64,000 nt of DNA from Mesostigma viride (Eukaryota; Streptophyta; Mesostigmatophyceae; Mesostigmatales; Mesostigmataceae): NCBI GenBank assembly GCA_009746045.1, contig RPFO01000123.1, positions 1,571,883 through 1,635,882 on the forward strand. The letters are read 5' to 3'. Shown here in pieces: positions 18,251 to 33,200 of this stretch. The notes beneath the pieces were generated by a model. It saw nothing but the letters and a program-made list of their open reading frames with translations, was not told the DNA's origin and did not search any database. Each line of letters begins with the position of its first letter. Positions within the stretch are counted from its first letter, which is position 1. The position numbers were made by a program, and so were the translations under genes.

Positions 18251-21200
18251 ATGGAGCAGCAACCTGAGCCTGTAGCGGGCGGTGCACGGCACGTTGTCAC
18301 CGTGCCGCCACCACCGCCGCCGCCTGGTCCACTGGACGCGGTGGGCAAGAGAAACGGTCCCGGAGAGGCCGGACAGGCATCCCACGGGGCGAACAAAGCA
18401 GATAGACATGGTGACGCTCCCAGGGATGCCCAGCCAGGGGGGGCTTCTCAGGATGCCGGTCCTATGAAAGGCAAACTGACAAACGGTGGCCCGGGGCGGG
18501 GCAGCAGTGCCATGCGCGAACGTGGGGGTGACAACATCCGAAACCGGAATGAGGGGGGGGACCACCGGGGCCGCGGCATGGGGGGGGTTGGGGGGGACAG
18601 CCAGCATAGCAGGGGCTCGGGGCCTGACCGGGGGGGTGTAATGCACCGCGGTGGTGGGCCGTGGATGGGACCGCACGACCCGAGGGGTCCGCCACAGGGG
18701 GATGGCCCGATGTTCCCTGGGGGGGGGAACCGCATGGAGCGGCCGGGTGGGCGGGAGCGGCCGTGGGGGGAGGGGAAGGGGGACCGGCCGTGGGGCCCCG
18801 GGGGTGGGAGGGATCGGGAGCGGGGCAGGGTGCGGGACAGGGAGGGTGGACGGGATTGGGAAGGGGAGGAGGGAAGGAGCCGTGGGAGAGGCAGGGGCCA
18901 GGGATGGGGCAGGGTCAATGACCGCCGGAGGGGCTGGGGCAGGGACGTGGGCAGGGACTGGGACGACAGGGAAGACAGGGACAGGGATAGGGAGCGGGCG
19001 CAGGATAGGGAGCGGGCGCGAGATAGGGACGGGCACCAGGACCGGTATGGTGAGGGGGAGCGGGACAGGAGGAGGGGCAGGGAGTACGGCAGGGACTATG
19101 ACAGGGACCGGGGGGGTGAGAGAGACGGCGATGGGGGCCGGGGGCGGGGTGGCCGTGCATCTCCCTCATATGCCCCGATGGATGCAGGGGGTGGCGCGCT
19201 GGGGCGAGGGGGCAGCCTCTCTCGTTCGGCAGAGCGTGGCCGTGATGCTGGCGCACGCAGCCCGCACCCACCCGGCAAGCGAGCGGAATGCACGGGGGGG
19301 CACGCGGATGTGGGGGCCAGCAAGGCAGGTGCGCAGGACAAGGGCCAGGAGGCAGCGACTGGCAAAGGGGGTGGGCCCGCGATCGCTCCTAGCGACGCAA
19401 ACATGGGAGGAGCTGACGCATTGCCGACGTTGCCGCCACCGCCGGCACCGCGCCCTGTGGCTGCAGGTGCCTCCGCGAAGCCGTCTTGTGAGGGAGAGCG
19501 TGGCACACCGGCCGATGGGGCAGCGGCCAGCACATGCCACCCGGTGCCGAATGGGTTGCCTGACACTTGTGCGCTGCCGCCTGCGCACCAGGACATCTGG
19601 TCGTGCAACATGGTGCTGCCGGATGCCCCGCCCCCCACGCCGCCGCCCCCCGTGTCGCCGCACGGCCCGCCTGGGCAGGGGCATAGATTGCACGTTCACT
19701 TTGGCGTGGCCAGCGCAAAGGGTTCAGGCAGTGGCATTCCCCCAGGTGCTGCTTCAATGATGGGGTGGGAGGGGGTGGCAGTCAACGTGCCTGCGCATGC
19801 ACCATGTTGGGATGGGCCCAGTGGCGTCTGGCGACCCCACCTGGCCACGGCACCCATGCACATGCCTCCGAGTGAGATGGCTGGCTCGGGGATGCCACCT
19901 GTGTACCAGGGTCCTCCACCACCCATGGGTGGCCCGAGGGCAGGCTTCCCGCATCCACTAGATGCTGGGGCGCCCATTGGTTGGCCTGCCGAGGGTGCCA
20001 TGGATGGGTACCCACCACCCCGCCCTGGCCAGTGTCCCGACCATCACGACATGGCGACAAGCGACACGGCGATGCGGCGACAGGATTTTGAGTACAAGGC
20101 GCGCCTGGCGGTGGATGGGGCGCGCAAAGTGCCTCCGGCCTCGTGGGAGCTGGTGGCTCCGATCACCACGGGCCCTGTGGCGGCGCTCATGCACTACGAG
20201 GGCGATGATGTGGACGTGGCCTCGGAGCTGGACGAGCGCGTGCAGTGCATGCTGGAGCACGTCGGCGGTGACGTGATGCGGCTGGTGATACGGGACCACC
20301 GTGAGTGGGGTGGGGGATGGTCGTGGTGGGACCAGCATGAGGGGGGTGTTTGGTGGCCACGATTAGACCACTGTGAATAGGGTTTTTAGTGGCCATGATT
20401 AGAGCATGATGAGTAGGGTGTTTGGTGGCCATGATTAGAGCATGGTAAGTAGGGTGTTTGGTGGCCATGATTAGAGCATGATGAGTAGGGTGTTTGGTGG
20501 CCATGATCAGAGCATGGTAAGTAGGGTGTTTGGTGGCCATGATTAGAGCATGATGAGTAGGGTGTTTGGTGGCCATGATTAGAGCATGATGAGTAGGGTG
20601 TTTGGTGGCCATGATTAGAGCATGATGAGTAGGGTGTTTGGTGGCCATGATTAGAGCATGATGAGTAGGGTGTTTGGTGGCCATGATCAGAGCATGGTAA
20701 GTAGGGTGTTTGGTGGCCATGATTAGAGCATGATGAGTAGGGTGTTTGGTGGCCATGATTAGAGCATGATGAGTAGGGTGTTTGGTGGCCATGATTAGAG
20801 CATGATGAGTAGGGTGTTTGGTGGCCATGATCAGAGCATGATGAGTAGGGTGTTTGGTGGCCATGATTAGAGCATGATGAGTAGGGTGTTTGGTGGCCAT
20901 GATTAGAGCATGATGAGTAGGGTGTTTGGTGGCCATGATCAGAGCATGATGAGTAGGGTGTTTGGTGGCCATGATTAGAGCATGATGAGTAGGGTGTTTG
21001 GTGGCTATGACTAAAGATTAGAGAACTATGGGTGGGTAGCCGGTAGTGGATGCTATTCATCGTGAGTAGGATGTCGTGGCGGACGCAATGGTCTTTGACG
21101 GCTGCTCTTGCTTCCATTTGAGTCGATTGCCGCTTTTCTGCACCGTGTGTTTGTTCCACATGGTCACCCCTCGCGTGCCTTCTCTGTGCCTGCCTTGCCT

Positions 21201-24200
21201 GGCGCCCCCTCTGCGTCGCTCAGCGAGTGATGACGAAGAGGACGCCTCGGCCGCGGTCATGCGGGATAACGGCGACGCCTGGAGAGGAATCGATGTCAAG
21301 GAGGAGGAGGGCGACGGTTGGGGCTTGGAGGAGCGTTTCGGTGCCGCCAAATACCAATCCAGTGAGTGGGCCGTGCCCATGTAGTGAGGGAGCTGGGAGT
21401 GCAGGGGTGTTTGAATTTGGGGTGGGAATGGACATTTTGGTGGTTGGTGCATGGCAGGTTGGGCGGATGGATTGGCTCCCCTGCAGCTTGTGGTCAGCAG
21501 ATGTGGGAAGTGCACGTTCACTCTACGCACGCACAGTCACTGTATGCATGCGCAGTCACTGTATGCATGCGCATGCCTCTTGTTCTGTACATGTTGATGT
21601 GTCCGTCCTGCGTTTCACCAATTTCACTTTTTTCACTATGTTCACCATGAACGCTATTTTCACTATGTTCACTATGTTCGCCGATACGCGTGTGTGCGCA
21701 GATCACCCATGGTTGTATAGAAACGGCCCCTCATTTGTTGTTTTGGCTGTATAGACATGGCCCTCCTTTATTCTTATGCGTGTACTGATGAGCCCTCATT
21801 TCTGACGTGCTGATGCCCTCAACTTCTGTTACCATTTTAGAGACACGGGCCCTAATTTTTTCTTATCTGTGTCCTGATGGGCCCTCATTTATGATTTACT
21901 GATTCCCTCACCTACCTCACCTAAAGTTACCGTTATATAGACACGGGCCCGCATTTATTCCTATTTGTGTCCTGATGGGCCCTCATTTACTATTTCCATC
22001 ATATAGAGGCAGGCCCTCATCTATGGTTATGTGTCTAGAACATGCGCAAGCTTTACCGCAACTTCATGCTTCATGAGCGGGTTGTTGTTGTTGGGGGCGG
22101 GGGGGGCGGGCACACCGGTACGATCACGTTGTGACTTGCTGATGATCTTGTTTCCCCCCCCCCCCCCCCCCTTCATGCCAACCCCTGCCCCCCATGCATG
22201 CCAACCCCTGCCCCCCCTTCGTGCCAACCCCTGCCCCCCATGCATGCCAACCCCTGCCCCCCATGCGTGCCAACCCCTGCCCCCCATGCGTGCCAACCCC
22301 TGCCCCCCCCTTCGTGCCAACCCCTGCCCCCTCTTCGTGCCAACCCCTGGCCCCCATGCATGCCAACCCCTGCCCCCCATGCATGCCAGCCCCTGCCCCC
22401 CATGCATGCCAACCCCTGCCCCCCCTTCGTGCCAACCCCTATCGACCCCTATCCCCATCTGCCCATGTCCTCCCCCCCCCCCCTCTGCCCGTCTCCACCC
22501 CCGCCCCTCTGCCCGTCTCCACCCTCAACCTCTGCCCGTGTTCCCCCCCCCCCCTCTGCCCGTGTCCCCCCCCCCCTCTGCCCCCAGTCTCCACGAGTAC
22601 CATGATCACGCAGCAGCAGCTCAACACGCTGCGCCAGGTGGTGCTGCGCGATGCACAGGGGGTGCCCCTGGACCGCCTGGAAGGGTACGAGGCCGTGCCG
22701 TGGCGGTGCCGCGGCACGGCGGACTGGTTTCTGGCGCATGACCCACAGTACCGGTCGGTGGCCGCGCTTGCCTGGGACGATGAGGGGGGCGGCCAGGGGG
22801 GTGGCGGGGGCCAGCCGTTAGAGCGCGACGAGATGCATGTCGCGTCGGTGCGGCATTTCGTTGTGTGCCGCGCAATGGAGAGGGCAGGGGGGCCAGTAGG
22901 GCGGGAGACGGGCTCCCAGCGTGGGCCATCAAGCCGGGGTAGTTCCCCTTTTGGCAGGGACCCTGAGGCCCGCGTGCTGTCCCCCACGCTGCCAGGGAAC
23001 CGGTCGGGTGCCAGTGACGGCCGTGGGGGGACGATGGGCGGGCGCAGCGCGGGGGGTGACGGCGGCAGCACTGGTCGGGGCGTGTACGCAGAGGGGGATG
23101 TGGCGGCCCCCATGGATGTGGACGGGTGTGCTGCGGAGGAGGCCCCATCGTGGCGCCTATCGAGTCCAGGGTCAGGGTCCGGGCGTGAGCTTCGCTTGTT
23201 GTGTCTTCTCGACCCTCGCCGCCGCCCCCTTGAGGAGACGGCGACGCCTCACTTGGGGCAGCGGATGGTCCCGCGGCGCGACGGCGGGTTGGACAACTTG
23301 GCCACCGCTGGATTCGGCACCGAGAGGGAGCACATGGACCTGCCGCTCCCCGCGTTTGCCCTCGTGCCGGAGACAGTAACTACCACCGTGGCGGGTCCAG
23401 CTGTCGCGTCTGCGGGGAGCGGAGGATCTCGTGGGGACCTGCTAGTGGCAGGTGGGACCCCCCAGGGTGAGCCATGGCCTGGGGTGCCGGATGCCATCAG
23501 CCGGTTGCTGGGGAAATCCCCCACCGTTGCGCCCCCCAAGGCGCCCGCGAGCAAAGACGCAGCGGATGCAGCGCGCCGCGCCCGCAAGCCTCCCGGGCCC
23601 TTGTCCTCTTCGCGGCACAGCCCCGGCGTGGCAGTACCAACCCAGGGCAAGTTGGGGGGGTTGCTGGCAACTCAGGGCATGCCGGCAACCGGCATCTCAG
23701 CTGCGACCACAGGGGGGGTGAGTAATGCTGCCGGACGCATGGCGCCTGTTCGGCCTGGCTCTGTGGCTGCTCTAACCGCAAAGGATAAACATCCCGGCAC
23801 GCCTGCTGCTGCTCAGCCAGGCAAGGTGCCACGGCCGCCAAGCACAGGGGGGGAGGTGTCGCAGGGCTCCGTGTGGTCCGCTGATGACCTGGCAGACGTG
23901 TCGCGTGTGGCAGTAGCGATGGATGCCCAAGCGATGGATGCACAAAGGCAGGAAGCCGCCGCTGGTGGGCAACGATCGGCAGGCACGACCGCGACCGCAG
24001 ACACGGGGCGCGCGCCAGGGGAGGTGCCGCCACCGCTGGAGCTGCCGGGCATGGCCAGCTGGCGTGACGGGCCAGCGGTCCGTGCGCAGCTGCCGCCTCT
24101 GGTTGGTGGGCAGGGGCATGGCGCGGTGGCGGAGGGAAGTATTAGCATGAGAGCAGAGGAGGGCCGCTGGTTCTACTTGGACGCCCATGGCCGCATGGTG

Positions 24201-27200
24201 GGCCCCCACCCCATGCGCGTGTTCCGTGCCTGGGCCCGGCATCGGCTGGAGCTGCCAGCATCCACGCCGCCCGACCATGATGCACCGCGCTCATCGCCTC
24301 AGGAAGCGGCGGAGAGCGAGCCGCCCCCGCGCAGCTTTGTGCCTGGGATGACACTTCGAAGGGAGGAGGACGGGCTGTGCTTGCCCGCGGTGGCTGGCCG
24401 GTTGCATGTGCCACCCATCCGCAGCGAGGCAGCCGCCACACAGGCAGGGCCAGGGGGGCGCGCAGGAGCCGGCGGGGGTGGCCAGGTGATGGGTACTGGC
24501 GCATGCGCCTCCGTGGCGGCTGGCAGTGGCGCACCTCCTATTACTGCCATTCCTGGGTGGCAGCGGCTTCGGGTGGACCGGGGGCAGGCGGTGGAGGAGG
24601 AAGACGCGCGGATGCCCGTAGCCCCCCCCGAGTATGGCGCGTTCGTCCGTCACGCGCTGCACTCGTTCCTTGTCCGCGACGTGATGGCGTCCGCGTTCGC
24701 CCCCGTTGGCCTGTACTTGGAAGCGAGGGAGGCGCGGTTGAGGGGAGCGGGTAATGCTGCCGACGCGGCAGCTGCGCCGGGGACCGCGGCACCCAGGGGT
24801 TTGCCATCAGTGGGGCTTGCGCTGAGCACCACGGAAGCAACGGTCGCTGGGGATGGCCGATCAAAGGCGGGCGCGGGCGCATCCATCCCCTACCCTACGA
24901 CTGTCCCGCGGGATCCGCCACCTGCGGCAGGGTCTCAGCACACGGGCGCGCCGGCCACGGCAGCACCACTGGCGCACGCCTCTGCGACGGCACGCGAGGA
25001 GCCTCTATCCTTGGCTGCCCCAGCGTTGCCAGGTCTGTTTGGTGACATCGAGGGGGTGAGGAGGCTGCCCCAGATCTCGAAAGTGAAGCCAGAGGCCGCA
25101 CCCAAGAGAAAGAAAGAGGGGGCCAAGGCGGCGGGTGTCAAGCGTGGGTGGGGAGAGGAGGACAGCGGCGGCGCGAGGAAGGCTCCGCGGGGACCGCCGG
25201 CAGGTGAGTGTGAAGAGGCGCTCAAAAGTGAATGTAAAGAAATGTGTTGTAACGTAAAAGAGAAGATCCTTTTTCCGCTGCATGGTTGGAGCACCGCGGG
25301 TTTGGGCGTACTGGCGGGGTGCGTAATGTGCCCCGGGTGGCACAGGGGGTGTTTTGGGGTTGGGACTTAAAAGCCTGCAGGAAGGGGGCAAATAGAGATG
25401 ACAGGGTGCATAGATTGTGGAGGCATGGGCGCTCTAGAGTGACCACCAAGGAATTTCAGCCCTCCGTAGCATTTCGTTGAGTCAAATCTGTATTACTATA
25501 AACATGCCTGCCTGTGGTGGTTTCATGGTGCAAACCTGGCATGAACATGCATACCTGTGGTGGTAGGATTGTGCATAACTTAACTAGTATAAAGACCTTG
25601 GTAGAAGTGCAAGCAAGTCTAAATACAAGCATGCATACCTGTGGTGGTGTAATCTCCTCAGTGATGTCTCGGTAGCCCTCCCATGACATTAGACCTGTAC
25701 TGGTACTACTGCTATACATCATGTAACATTTATTCCAGTTTCATTCCCTTGCTCCTGAATCGATGACGCTGCCACCATTCCCCATGGCCCGCTGTGGCAC
25801 GCCCCATTCCATCCTGCACTGGCCGCCATCATCCGGCACGACGAGTCGATCCCCTGGATGTACCACAGATGATTCCCTAAGGAATCGCTGGAATAAAGAA
25901 TGACCTAAACAAAACATGCTGTGTGGCACTGGAGTAGGCACGGCTACTCTTGGCCCTATTCCACCTGTGTCCATTCCACCCGCATTCTTGAAACGAGTTC
26001 CCCTTCCGGTGTCCATGAGTGTGGCCGTGCCTGGCCCCACCTCCTCTATGTCGGCTGACTTGCGGTAGCCGTCATGCGTGCTGGAATATCTGCCTTCTTC
26101 GAGATCGAGCAGATGTCACATTCGCACGATGTATTTCTCAGCCTTGCGTGTGGCCCTCCCATCCCCCCCCCTATCCCCCTATCCACCCCACGCCTATACC
26201 TGTTTTGTGCCCGTACTCTTTTTGCGCCTGTGCCCATGTGAACTGCGCCACTGCCCTCGCCACAGACATCGTGGGTGCCAGCAGCAGTGCGCAGCCCACC
26301 GCATGGCCTGACGACCGCAATGAGACCGAGCATCCCTCCGAAGCACACAGGGGCGAGGGGCCAGCGGGAGGTGGCAGGGCGTTGGATGCCAGGCACGGTG
26401 GGGACACCCTGCCAGGTGGCCAGCCTGACGTTGTATCCGCGGTGCCCCTGGTCGGCGGGCGTGGCGCGCCATCCCAGCCACCGTTCGCAACAGGGGTTAC
26501 GCGGGACGCGGGCCAGATGCAGCGCCAGGGGTCCCAGGGGGGCATGACCGCTCAGTCGGCTTCTCCATCGGCATCCGGCAAACGAGGTGAAGGGCGCGAA
26601 CGGGGACAGGGAGGTGAAGGAGGTGAAGGGGGCGAGGGCGGCGAAGCGGACCGAGATGTTTTAGCGTTTATGGCGGAGTTGGGAGAGCTATCTCCTGCCA
26701 GCAGGCGCCGGCGGGAGACTGGCCTGTTCCTGCCCCCTGGCATCCTGGGCCATGTCTTCCTGCAGCTGCAGGGTGACCTGGCGTCGCATGCTGCGGTGGC
26801 CGCCACATGCCGCAGCTGGCGTGAGGTGCTGCTGGACAAGACGTATCCCAAACTGAAATGTGTCGACCTGAGCCGCCTGGGGCCACGTGCCGCGCATGCG
26901 GCGCTGCAGGCCGTCCGGGAGCACGTCCTATCTCAGGTAGGCAGGGCGGGGGGCTGTGTTGTCCCTGTGTTGCGTGGTTGTGTGACAAAAGGGTGTGAAG
27001 GAAGAGGATTAGGAAGGGAGACATCAGGAAGGGGGGGGGGGGCAAGGGGGAAGAAGTGGCGGGGGAAGAAAGGGGCGGACTTGACAGGGTGATGTGGTTA
27101 TTGGATGCGCTTGTGTGTGGCATGGATGTCTCGGCAACTGTAGAGTGAAGGCAATGGCCGAGCATGGGTGCCAAACGGCAAGTGTCTCGCACCTGCACAC

Positions 27201-30200
27201 GTCATTCGGGGCATTCTGTGCATCTCTGGTTAATGAAGGTTCATGAATACGGGGGGTAATGCATGCCGAGCATGCTTCCCGACGGTGCAATGCAGCAGAG
27301 GAACGCAGCCACGCTTCAAACGTTGCCACAACATCAGGCGTGGCGGCGCACTTCGGTGGCAATCCCAATCATGATGACTAGGTGGGGAGATACCCCTCCG
27401 TTCTCGTCTGGGGCAGTTTGACAGCGCGTTGCCTTGACCTGCCTTGGGTCAGAGGCGTTAGGATCCCTATTTCCTGTATTGTACGGCCTGCTTGGTTTAC
27501 TACAGCCCAGGACTGGTGAGCCTGCATGGGCCCTTTGGACGCAATTTTATATTTCTATTTTTATACGGGCAGATTGGTTGCCCAGTCAGCATGAGTGAAC
27601 CGCTCGTAGCAGTCTGCAGCGTGGTAAAAAGGACGCCTTTGCCGGCATGATGTGGTGCCGGCCGATTGCCCCATGGAGATGTCGTGTAATTTGGGATGTC
27701 ATTTCATCTCCTTTGTGGCACTTAGCTGTACCTGGGTGTGCGGTTGGCTCATTCACGAACTTACTTGGCCCAAGCGTGTGGTTGATGTCTGCATGACATG
27801 CCTGATCAACGGTTCCACCCCACCTGGTCCCCCTGTCAGCGTTGGCCGCTCCTGAAGAAGCTGATCCTGACTGGCTGCACGTCGCTAACTGCCGACGACG
27901 TCACCTCCCTGCTGGCCGACTGCCCTGGCATCCGCGAAGTCCACATCGACCGTTGCCCTCAGCTATACCGGCTCGCCACTGCCACACAGGGCAGAGCAGG
28001 CGCTCCCGTCTTCAAGGGTGCGCCTCGACCGGGCCCCCCGCCGCCTCCGCCCGCGCGCCCCGCTGCCAGCAGGACGGCAGTGCCGGCGGCTGGTAGTTCC
28101 CGGGTGCAACGTGAGGGCGGCCGAGAGGAGTCAGTTGAGGAGGCGGGCGTTCGACGCATCATCGCCGAGCTGTGCCGGCTGAATGCCAAGGGGCCACGGG
28201 GCGGGGGGGCAGGGAAGACGGTGAGCCACCATGAATGGCTGCCATGTGGCCTTCATCAGATGGCTGCCATGTGGCATTCATGGGGATGGTTGCCACTTGG
28301 CTGCACCCTCACTTGTTGTTTGCTCACTTTCTTTTGTTTCTGCTGTGATCTCACGGGCTATTGTTTCTGCTACCCACATGTTTCCCTTGCATGCTGCCAC
28401 CAGGGTGTTTCAGTGGCCAGAATCCACTCTGGTAGTGATGAAGGCGGCATTAGTGGAACGGTGGAGATGTGCGAGGATGGGAGGGCGGGAGAGGTTGGGG
28501 AGTGGTCATGGGAGGGAAAGCGGCTGGGCCTGAAAGAAAGGCGGGGGCGGGGGAAAGGAGGGGTGCTAAGTGCGCGGACCGGGGGGGGGGGGGGGGGGGG
28601 TGGCGTGCGTTGGCGGGGACCAATTATAAGCGTGTGTGCTTGTCATCGCGCACAGTGTCCCACGTTTAGTATCAATTTTGTGTGCACCTCGTTGTAACCA
28701 TGGTTTCTTCCCGGGTGCTGCATGTCTGCGCTGTTTCCCACTGCAGTGCGCGCAGCACGCGTACTGCCCCACCTGGGCCCTGTTTGTGGTCAAGACCGTT
28801 GTCATCTCATGCGAGGGCTCGTGCATTTGGCATGTCTAATTCACATACGGTGGAGCCATGAAGGACCATCTGCTTATGCTGGTGTCTAGGCACTTTTGTC
28901 GATGGGCAACTGCTTTTTCGCTGGCTGCCTGCCTTTCCAGGTGCCGCTGGAGGACGCCGAGGCGCTGGCGGCTGCATCCCTGGGCCCCCTGGACCTGACC
29001 CCCTTGGTCGGCAAGATGGAGGATGGCCGGTTTGCAGGGGGGGGCGAGCCGCACGCGTCCCTCAAGGTGTTCCGCCGTGAGCTGTACCTCTTCTGCGAAC
29101 GTATCAAAGGGTCAGTGGCCGCCGCTGGGGCAGTCGTGAGGGTCGTGTCCAGGCAAGACGAGCTAGATGGGCTCCGGCTAGTTGGGTTTCATTCCTGCCC
29201 CTTTCTCTTGTTGCCTCATGGATGCGGCCCCCTTTCTCTTGTTGCCTCATGGATGCGACCCCCTTGCTCTTGTTGCTCATGATACGGCTTAGTATGATGA
29301 TCAAAACATCGGCAGCGCACCTGGAGGACGCCATACACAGAATCAGCTTCGGGCACTGACGCGCACAAAAAAGTCTTGTACACAATAACTATGCCACAGA
29401 GGAATAGGGCACTATGCCACAGATGAATAGGGCACTATGCCACAGATGAATAGGGCATGCTGAGTTTTGCCCAAGATAGCCATCCAATGTGCCTGCGCAT
29501 CACGGCGTGGCTGAGCCCAATGTCCATGGGCGCCTCATTAACTCTATGCATCTGAACTGTAGCCTGGTGGGCTGGCATCGTATTACATTGCCTGCCTCGC
29601 ACAGCCGCCCATTCGATGCAACCCGCCAGTGGCATCCACGTCTTCTCACACCACAGGTAGTATACCCCTATTGTGCACGTGCTTGTTGCCAGCACAGCCT
29701 GTGCGAACACTCCGTTTTGCTCATATTTCTTCCCCCACTTCCCTCTTCCATTCCCTTTCCCTGGGTGTGTCGGGGTCTATCCCTGGTCCTCTCCCTGGCA
29801 CGTGTTGGTCCAGCATGCACGAGCAGGCATCGGAGCCGTACCAGGCGGCGGAGCTGCTCATGTGGAAGGCATGGTACTTCCTGCACCAAGGTAAACATCC
29901 GTTGCCCTGCATGGTAAATATCAGGGTTAGTTACAGAACAGCGGCACAACTCGAAAAGCGGGCTTTTGCTTGAGGCATGCTGAGCTTTTTCGGGAGGACA
30001 TGGAAAGCATGCCTGAACAGCCATGCGGTGTGATTCCTTCTCGTGGCCGGTGTGTTCTGACGTGCAGTATACCACCACCCAGTGGGCCCAGAAATGGGCT
30101 GCCACCATCTCGCCTGCATCCTCTCTATTGTGGTTCTTCTCCATAGGGCTGTGTCCCCATTTTGTGGTTCTTCTCAATAGGGCTGTATCCCCATTTTGTG

Positions 30201-33200
30201 GTTCTTTTTTATAGGGATGTAGCCTGCTTTTCTTTAGGGCTTCCAAGGGCATTCCCCTTTGAGAGGCTGGTGGAACCTGCCTTCTGAATGGGCGTTGCAA
30301 TAACGAATGCTTCACGCACCCCTTCCGTCGGATGCCCAGCCAGCGACCTCGGCAGATGATGCACAAGCGTTTGTAGCATGCCCGGCGATGTGAGTATTTG
30401 TGTCCTATATGATGTCCTATTGTTTTGGGTCCTATATGATGACCTATTGTTTTGGGTCCTTTATGATGTCCTATTGTTTTGGGTCCTATATGGTCCCTAT
30501 CTGGGTATGTGCGCACACTGAGAATTTCCCCGTGTCCATGGCTTGTAAACCCCTCCCCACAATCCAGACTTCTGCCATCGTGTGTCTGCGTGTCTTTTGC
30601 GTCAGTCTACGATTTTATTAATCTTAGCGCCGGCCGTGCCATGTTGCCACCATTCTGGCCTTTTGGACCCGCCCTGTCGCTCCCCAACAGCCTTCCCCGA
30701 CTTCTCCACCCCACCGCCCCCGCTCCCGCTCTCCCTCTATCGAGAGGACGGCCTCGTGCGTGGCCGCGTGGGTCGGGGTCCTGGCCGGCGCCGCGCGCTG
30801 CCCGACAGCGCGCCGTCATCCCGCAACGTCGATGCTGGGCTGGACGACGAGCATCTGCGGCGCATGGGGGATGTGCCGATGGCCCCCCCCACGGCGCGTA
30901 CGTACCACAACGTGGACCACTACGTGTTCCGTTGGGACGTGGAGCGGGTCACCGGCAAGATGCGTGCGTGCTTGCCTGACGAGATGCTGACTCACGCCAC
31001 CGAGACGCCCGGCCGGGATTGCCGGTTTGTGCGTGGGGACGCCGCGCCCAAGGTGCTGGGCAGGGAGGTGGTGGAGCAGGAGGTATACGGCATCGACCAG
31101 TACACGTTCCACCTCATTCGCGGCAAGCTGCCGACGTCACCTGCGATGGGCGATGATGCCATCCACCGGTTCGTCGACAAGGTGCGGGGTGGCTGGACGG
31201 TTCTTGCATGTGCTATGTTGTACATGGACGTTGTTCCTTGCTCGCACTGTATTGTGTGTCTCACCGTGCCATCCAAAGTCCGCCTTTGGATGTGGCATTG
31301 TGCCATCTGACTTCCTGCGGGAGCATGGGGGTTCACCAAACCATGCCATCCTTGCATCCGCAGCGCTGCTCCGAGTAGTCTCGGGGTGAACGCCGCAGCA
31401 AACTTTGCTCACTAGCTTGGCTGCGTGGGACGTTCCACAAACTCTTCGCGCTGGCTGCGCTGGCGCGTGGTGGATCGTCCCTGCTCGACCCTACCCTGCC
31501 CTTCACGCCTGTCACCACCAATACTTTCTCATGTCACCACCAATATTTGTCTAACGTGGGAATATTTTATGTCTTAAATGCTTGCCCCCGTGCCCCCCGT
31601 GCTTGCTCCCGTGCCCCTCATGCTTGCCCCCATGCTCCGTGCCCCAGTTCCTAATCCAGAAGCTGCACCACCAGATCCGTGCCGGGGCCAGTGACGGCCC
31701 GGCCCCCACCGACATTGACCTGCTGGACGTGCTCCAGCTGGTCAAGGCGGAGGCCGAGGAGGGCACCCTGGAGCTGACACCTGTCACCAGGACGGCCCCG
31801 CGTGATGGCAGCAGCGCTGCGGGAAGCACGGGGTCGTCGGAGGCGGATGTGGGCATGACCGCGGAGATGGTGCAGGCGGCCGCGTCAAGCTTGCTGATGG
31901 CGTTTGCACCGGGGAAGCTCAAGGCGTGGCGCAAGGTATTTGCAAACAGGCTGGCTGGCTGGCATTCGGGTGTAAGAGTAGCAAGCTTAAGAGAAGCAGG
32001 TGGGAGGAGGGAGGTGGGAGGAGAGTAGGTGTGTTTGGGGGACACTGGGGTGGAAGCGCCGGCATTGAGGACTTTGCCGGCATGTGGTAAGCTTTTGGAG
32101 AAGTGTTGCTGGAGCGATACGAGCAGAGGCTGTGCCGAGGGTTGACATTATAACATGGAGGCAACTGGGTGAACTGTGGTGAAAGGTGAAGGTAATAACT
32201 GCCACCTGCCATGACAGGATGTCAACCAGTTTTCTTGTTGCTGCTGTTGCAATCTCATTTGGATGGGGCGGATTTGTACGAGGAGGCAGTTTTGATCACA
32301 AAATGGGTGTGCGGGTGGCATGCAACTCAGGCATGTACCTGGGAGCTCCGCAAGATGCATGCTGCCACACGCAGCAACCAAGGGCCCTTTGTGTGTGCAC
32401 GCGGAAGTCAGGGTGGAAGGCACGGCCTTTGCAGTTCTAAGGCTGCTTCGGGCATCGCTCATCCTGGGTGTCCTGCTTGCCTCACCTGCAGGGACTGGGC
32501 ATCGTCTGCAGCGACGCAAAGGGCTTCAGGAAGGACGAGCTCATCGTTCAGTTCTTTGGAGAGGTACGGTGGACAGGGGGGAGGTACGGTGGGGGGTAGT
32601 CCAGGCACCGGGAGGCAGCGTCTGCCACTCATGTTTTTAATTGATAAGTGTAGGGTGCTCTCCTGGGGTGCCATAGACTGCCTTCTTGAGTCATGTCGTT
32701 GTCCATGGATTAGATGGTTTTCACGAAATGGTTTGGCCTAGCTAGCGGGCTACCAGTATCGCCCTTGTCTGCAGCTCACATGTCCCCACCTGGGTGCATC
32801 CGCTCCGCTCCGATACATGGGCTCCTCGTGCTGCCTCCCTCGCGGCCCTCGCCAGGTGTACCCCCCATGGCGGTGGTTCGAGAAGCAGGAGGTGGTCCAA
32901 AACCTGCAGAAGAGTGTCAAGGGGGCGATGAAGGTGCCCGAGTTCTACAACATGATGCTCGAGCGCTCCAAGGCACGTGGGCGGTATATCGTTTCCTAGT
33001 CTAGTGGTGGTAGATACAGACGAGACTAGACTTACCCGATTGCGACGCAGGGTCAACGCCGGAGAGTTGCAGGATAACAACATGAGAGGCGTAGGTGAGG
33101 TAGAGGGTAACGTCCGAGTTTAGAGATTGTGGGACGAGGGGCGCAAAGGTTCTTGCGGTACCTGCCGCTCGGCACAAGGGAGCACACGCATTGCCACCCT

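Noticed and set aside
20187..21159. Minus-strand ORFs with MATKHPTHHALI and HQTPYSSCSNHG repeats
   Set aside because: Artefact of the 36-bp minisatellite in intron 1.
29111..29135. Alternative exon 5 donors GTGGCC and GTGAGG
   Set aside because: Both give the wrong phase for exon 6; GTCAGT at 29111 is the donor that keeps frame.
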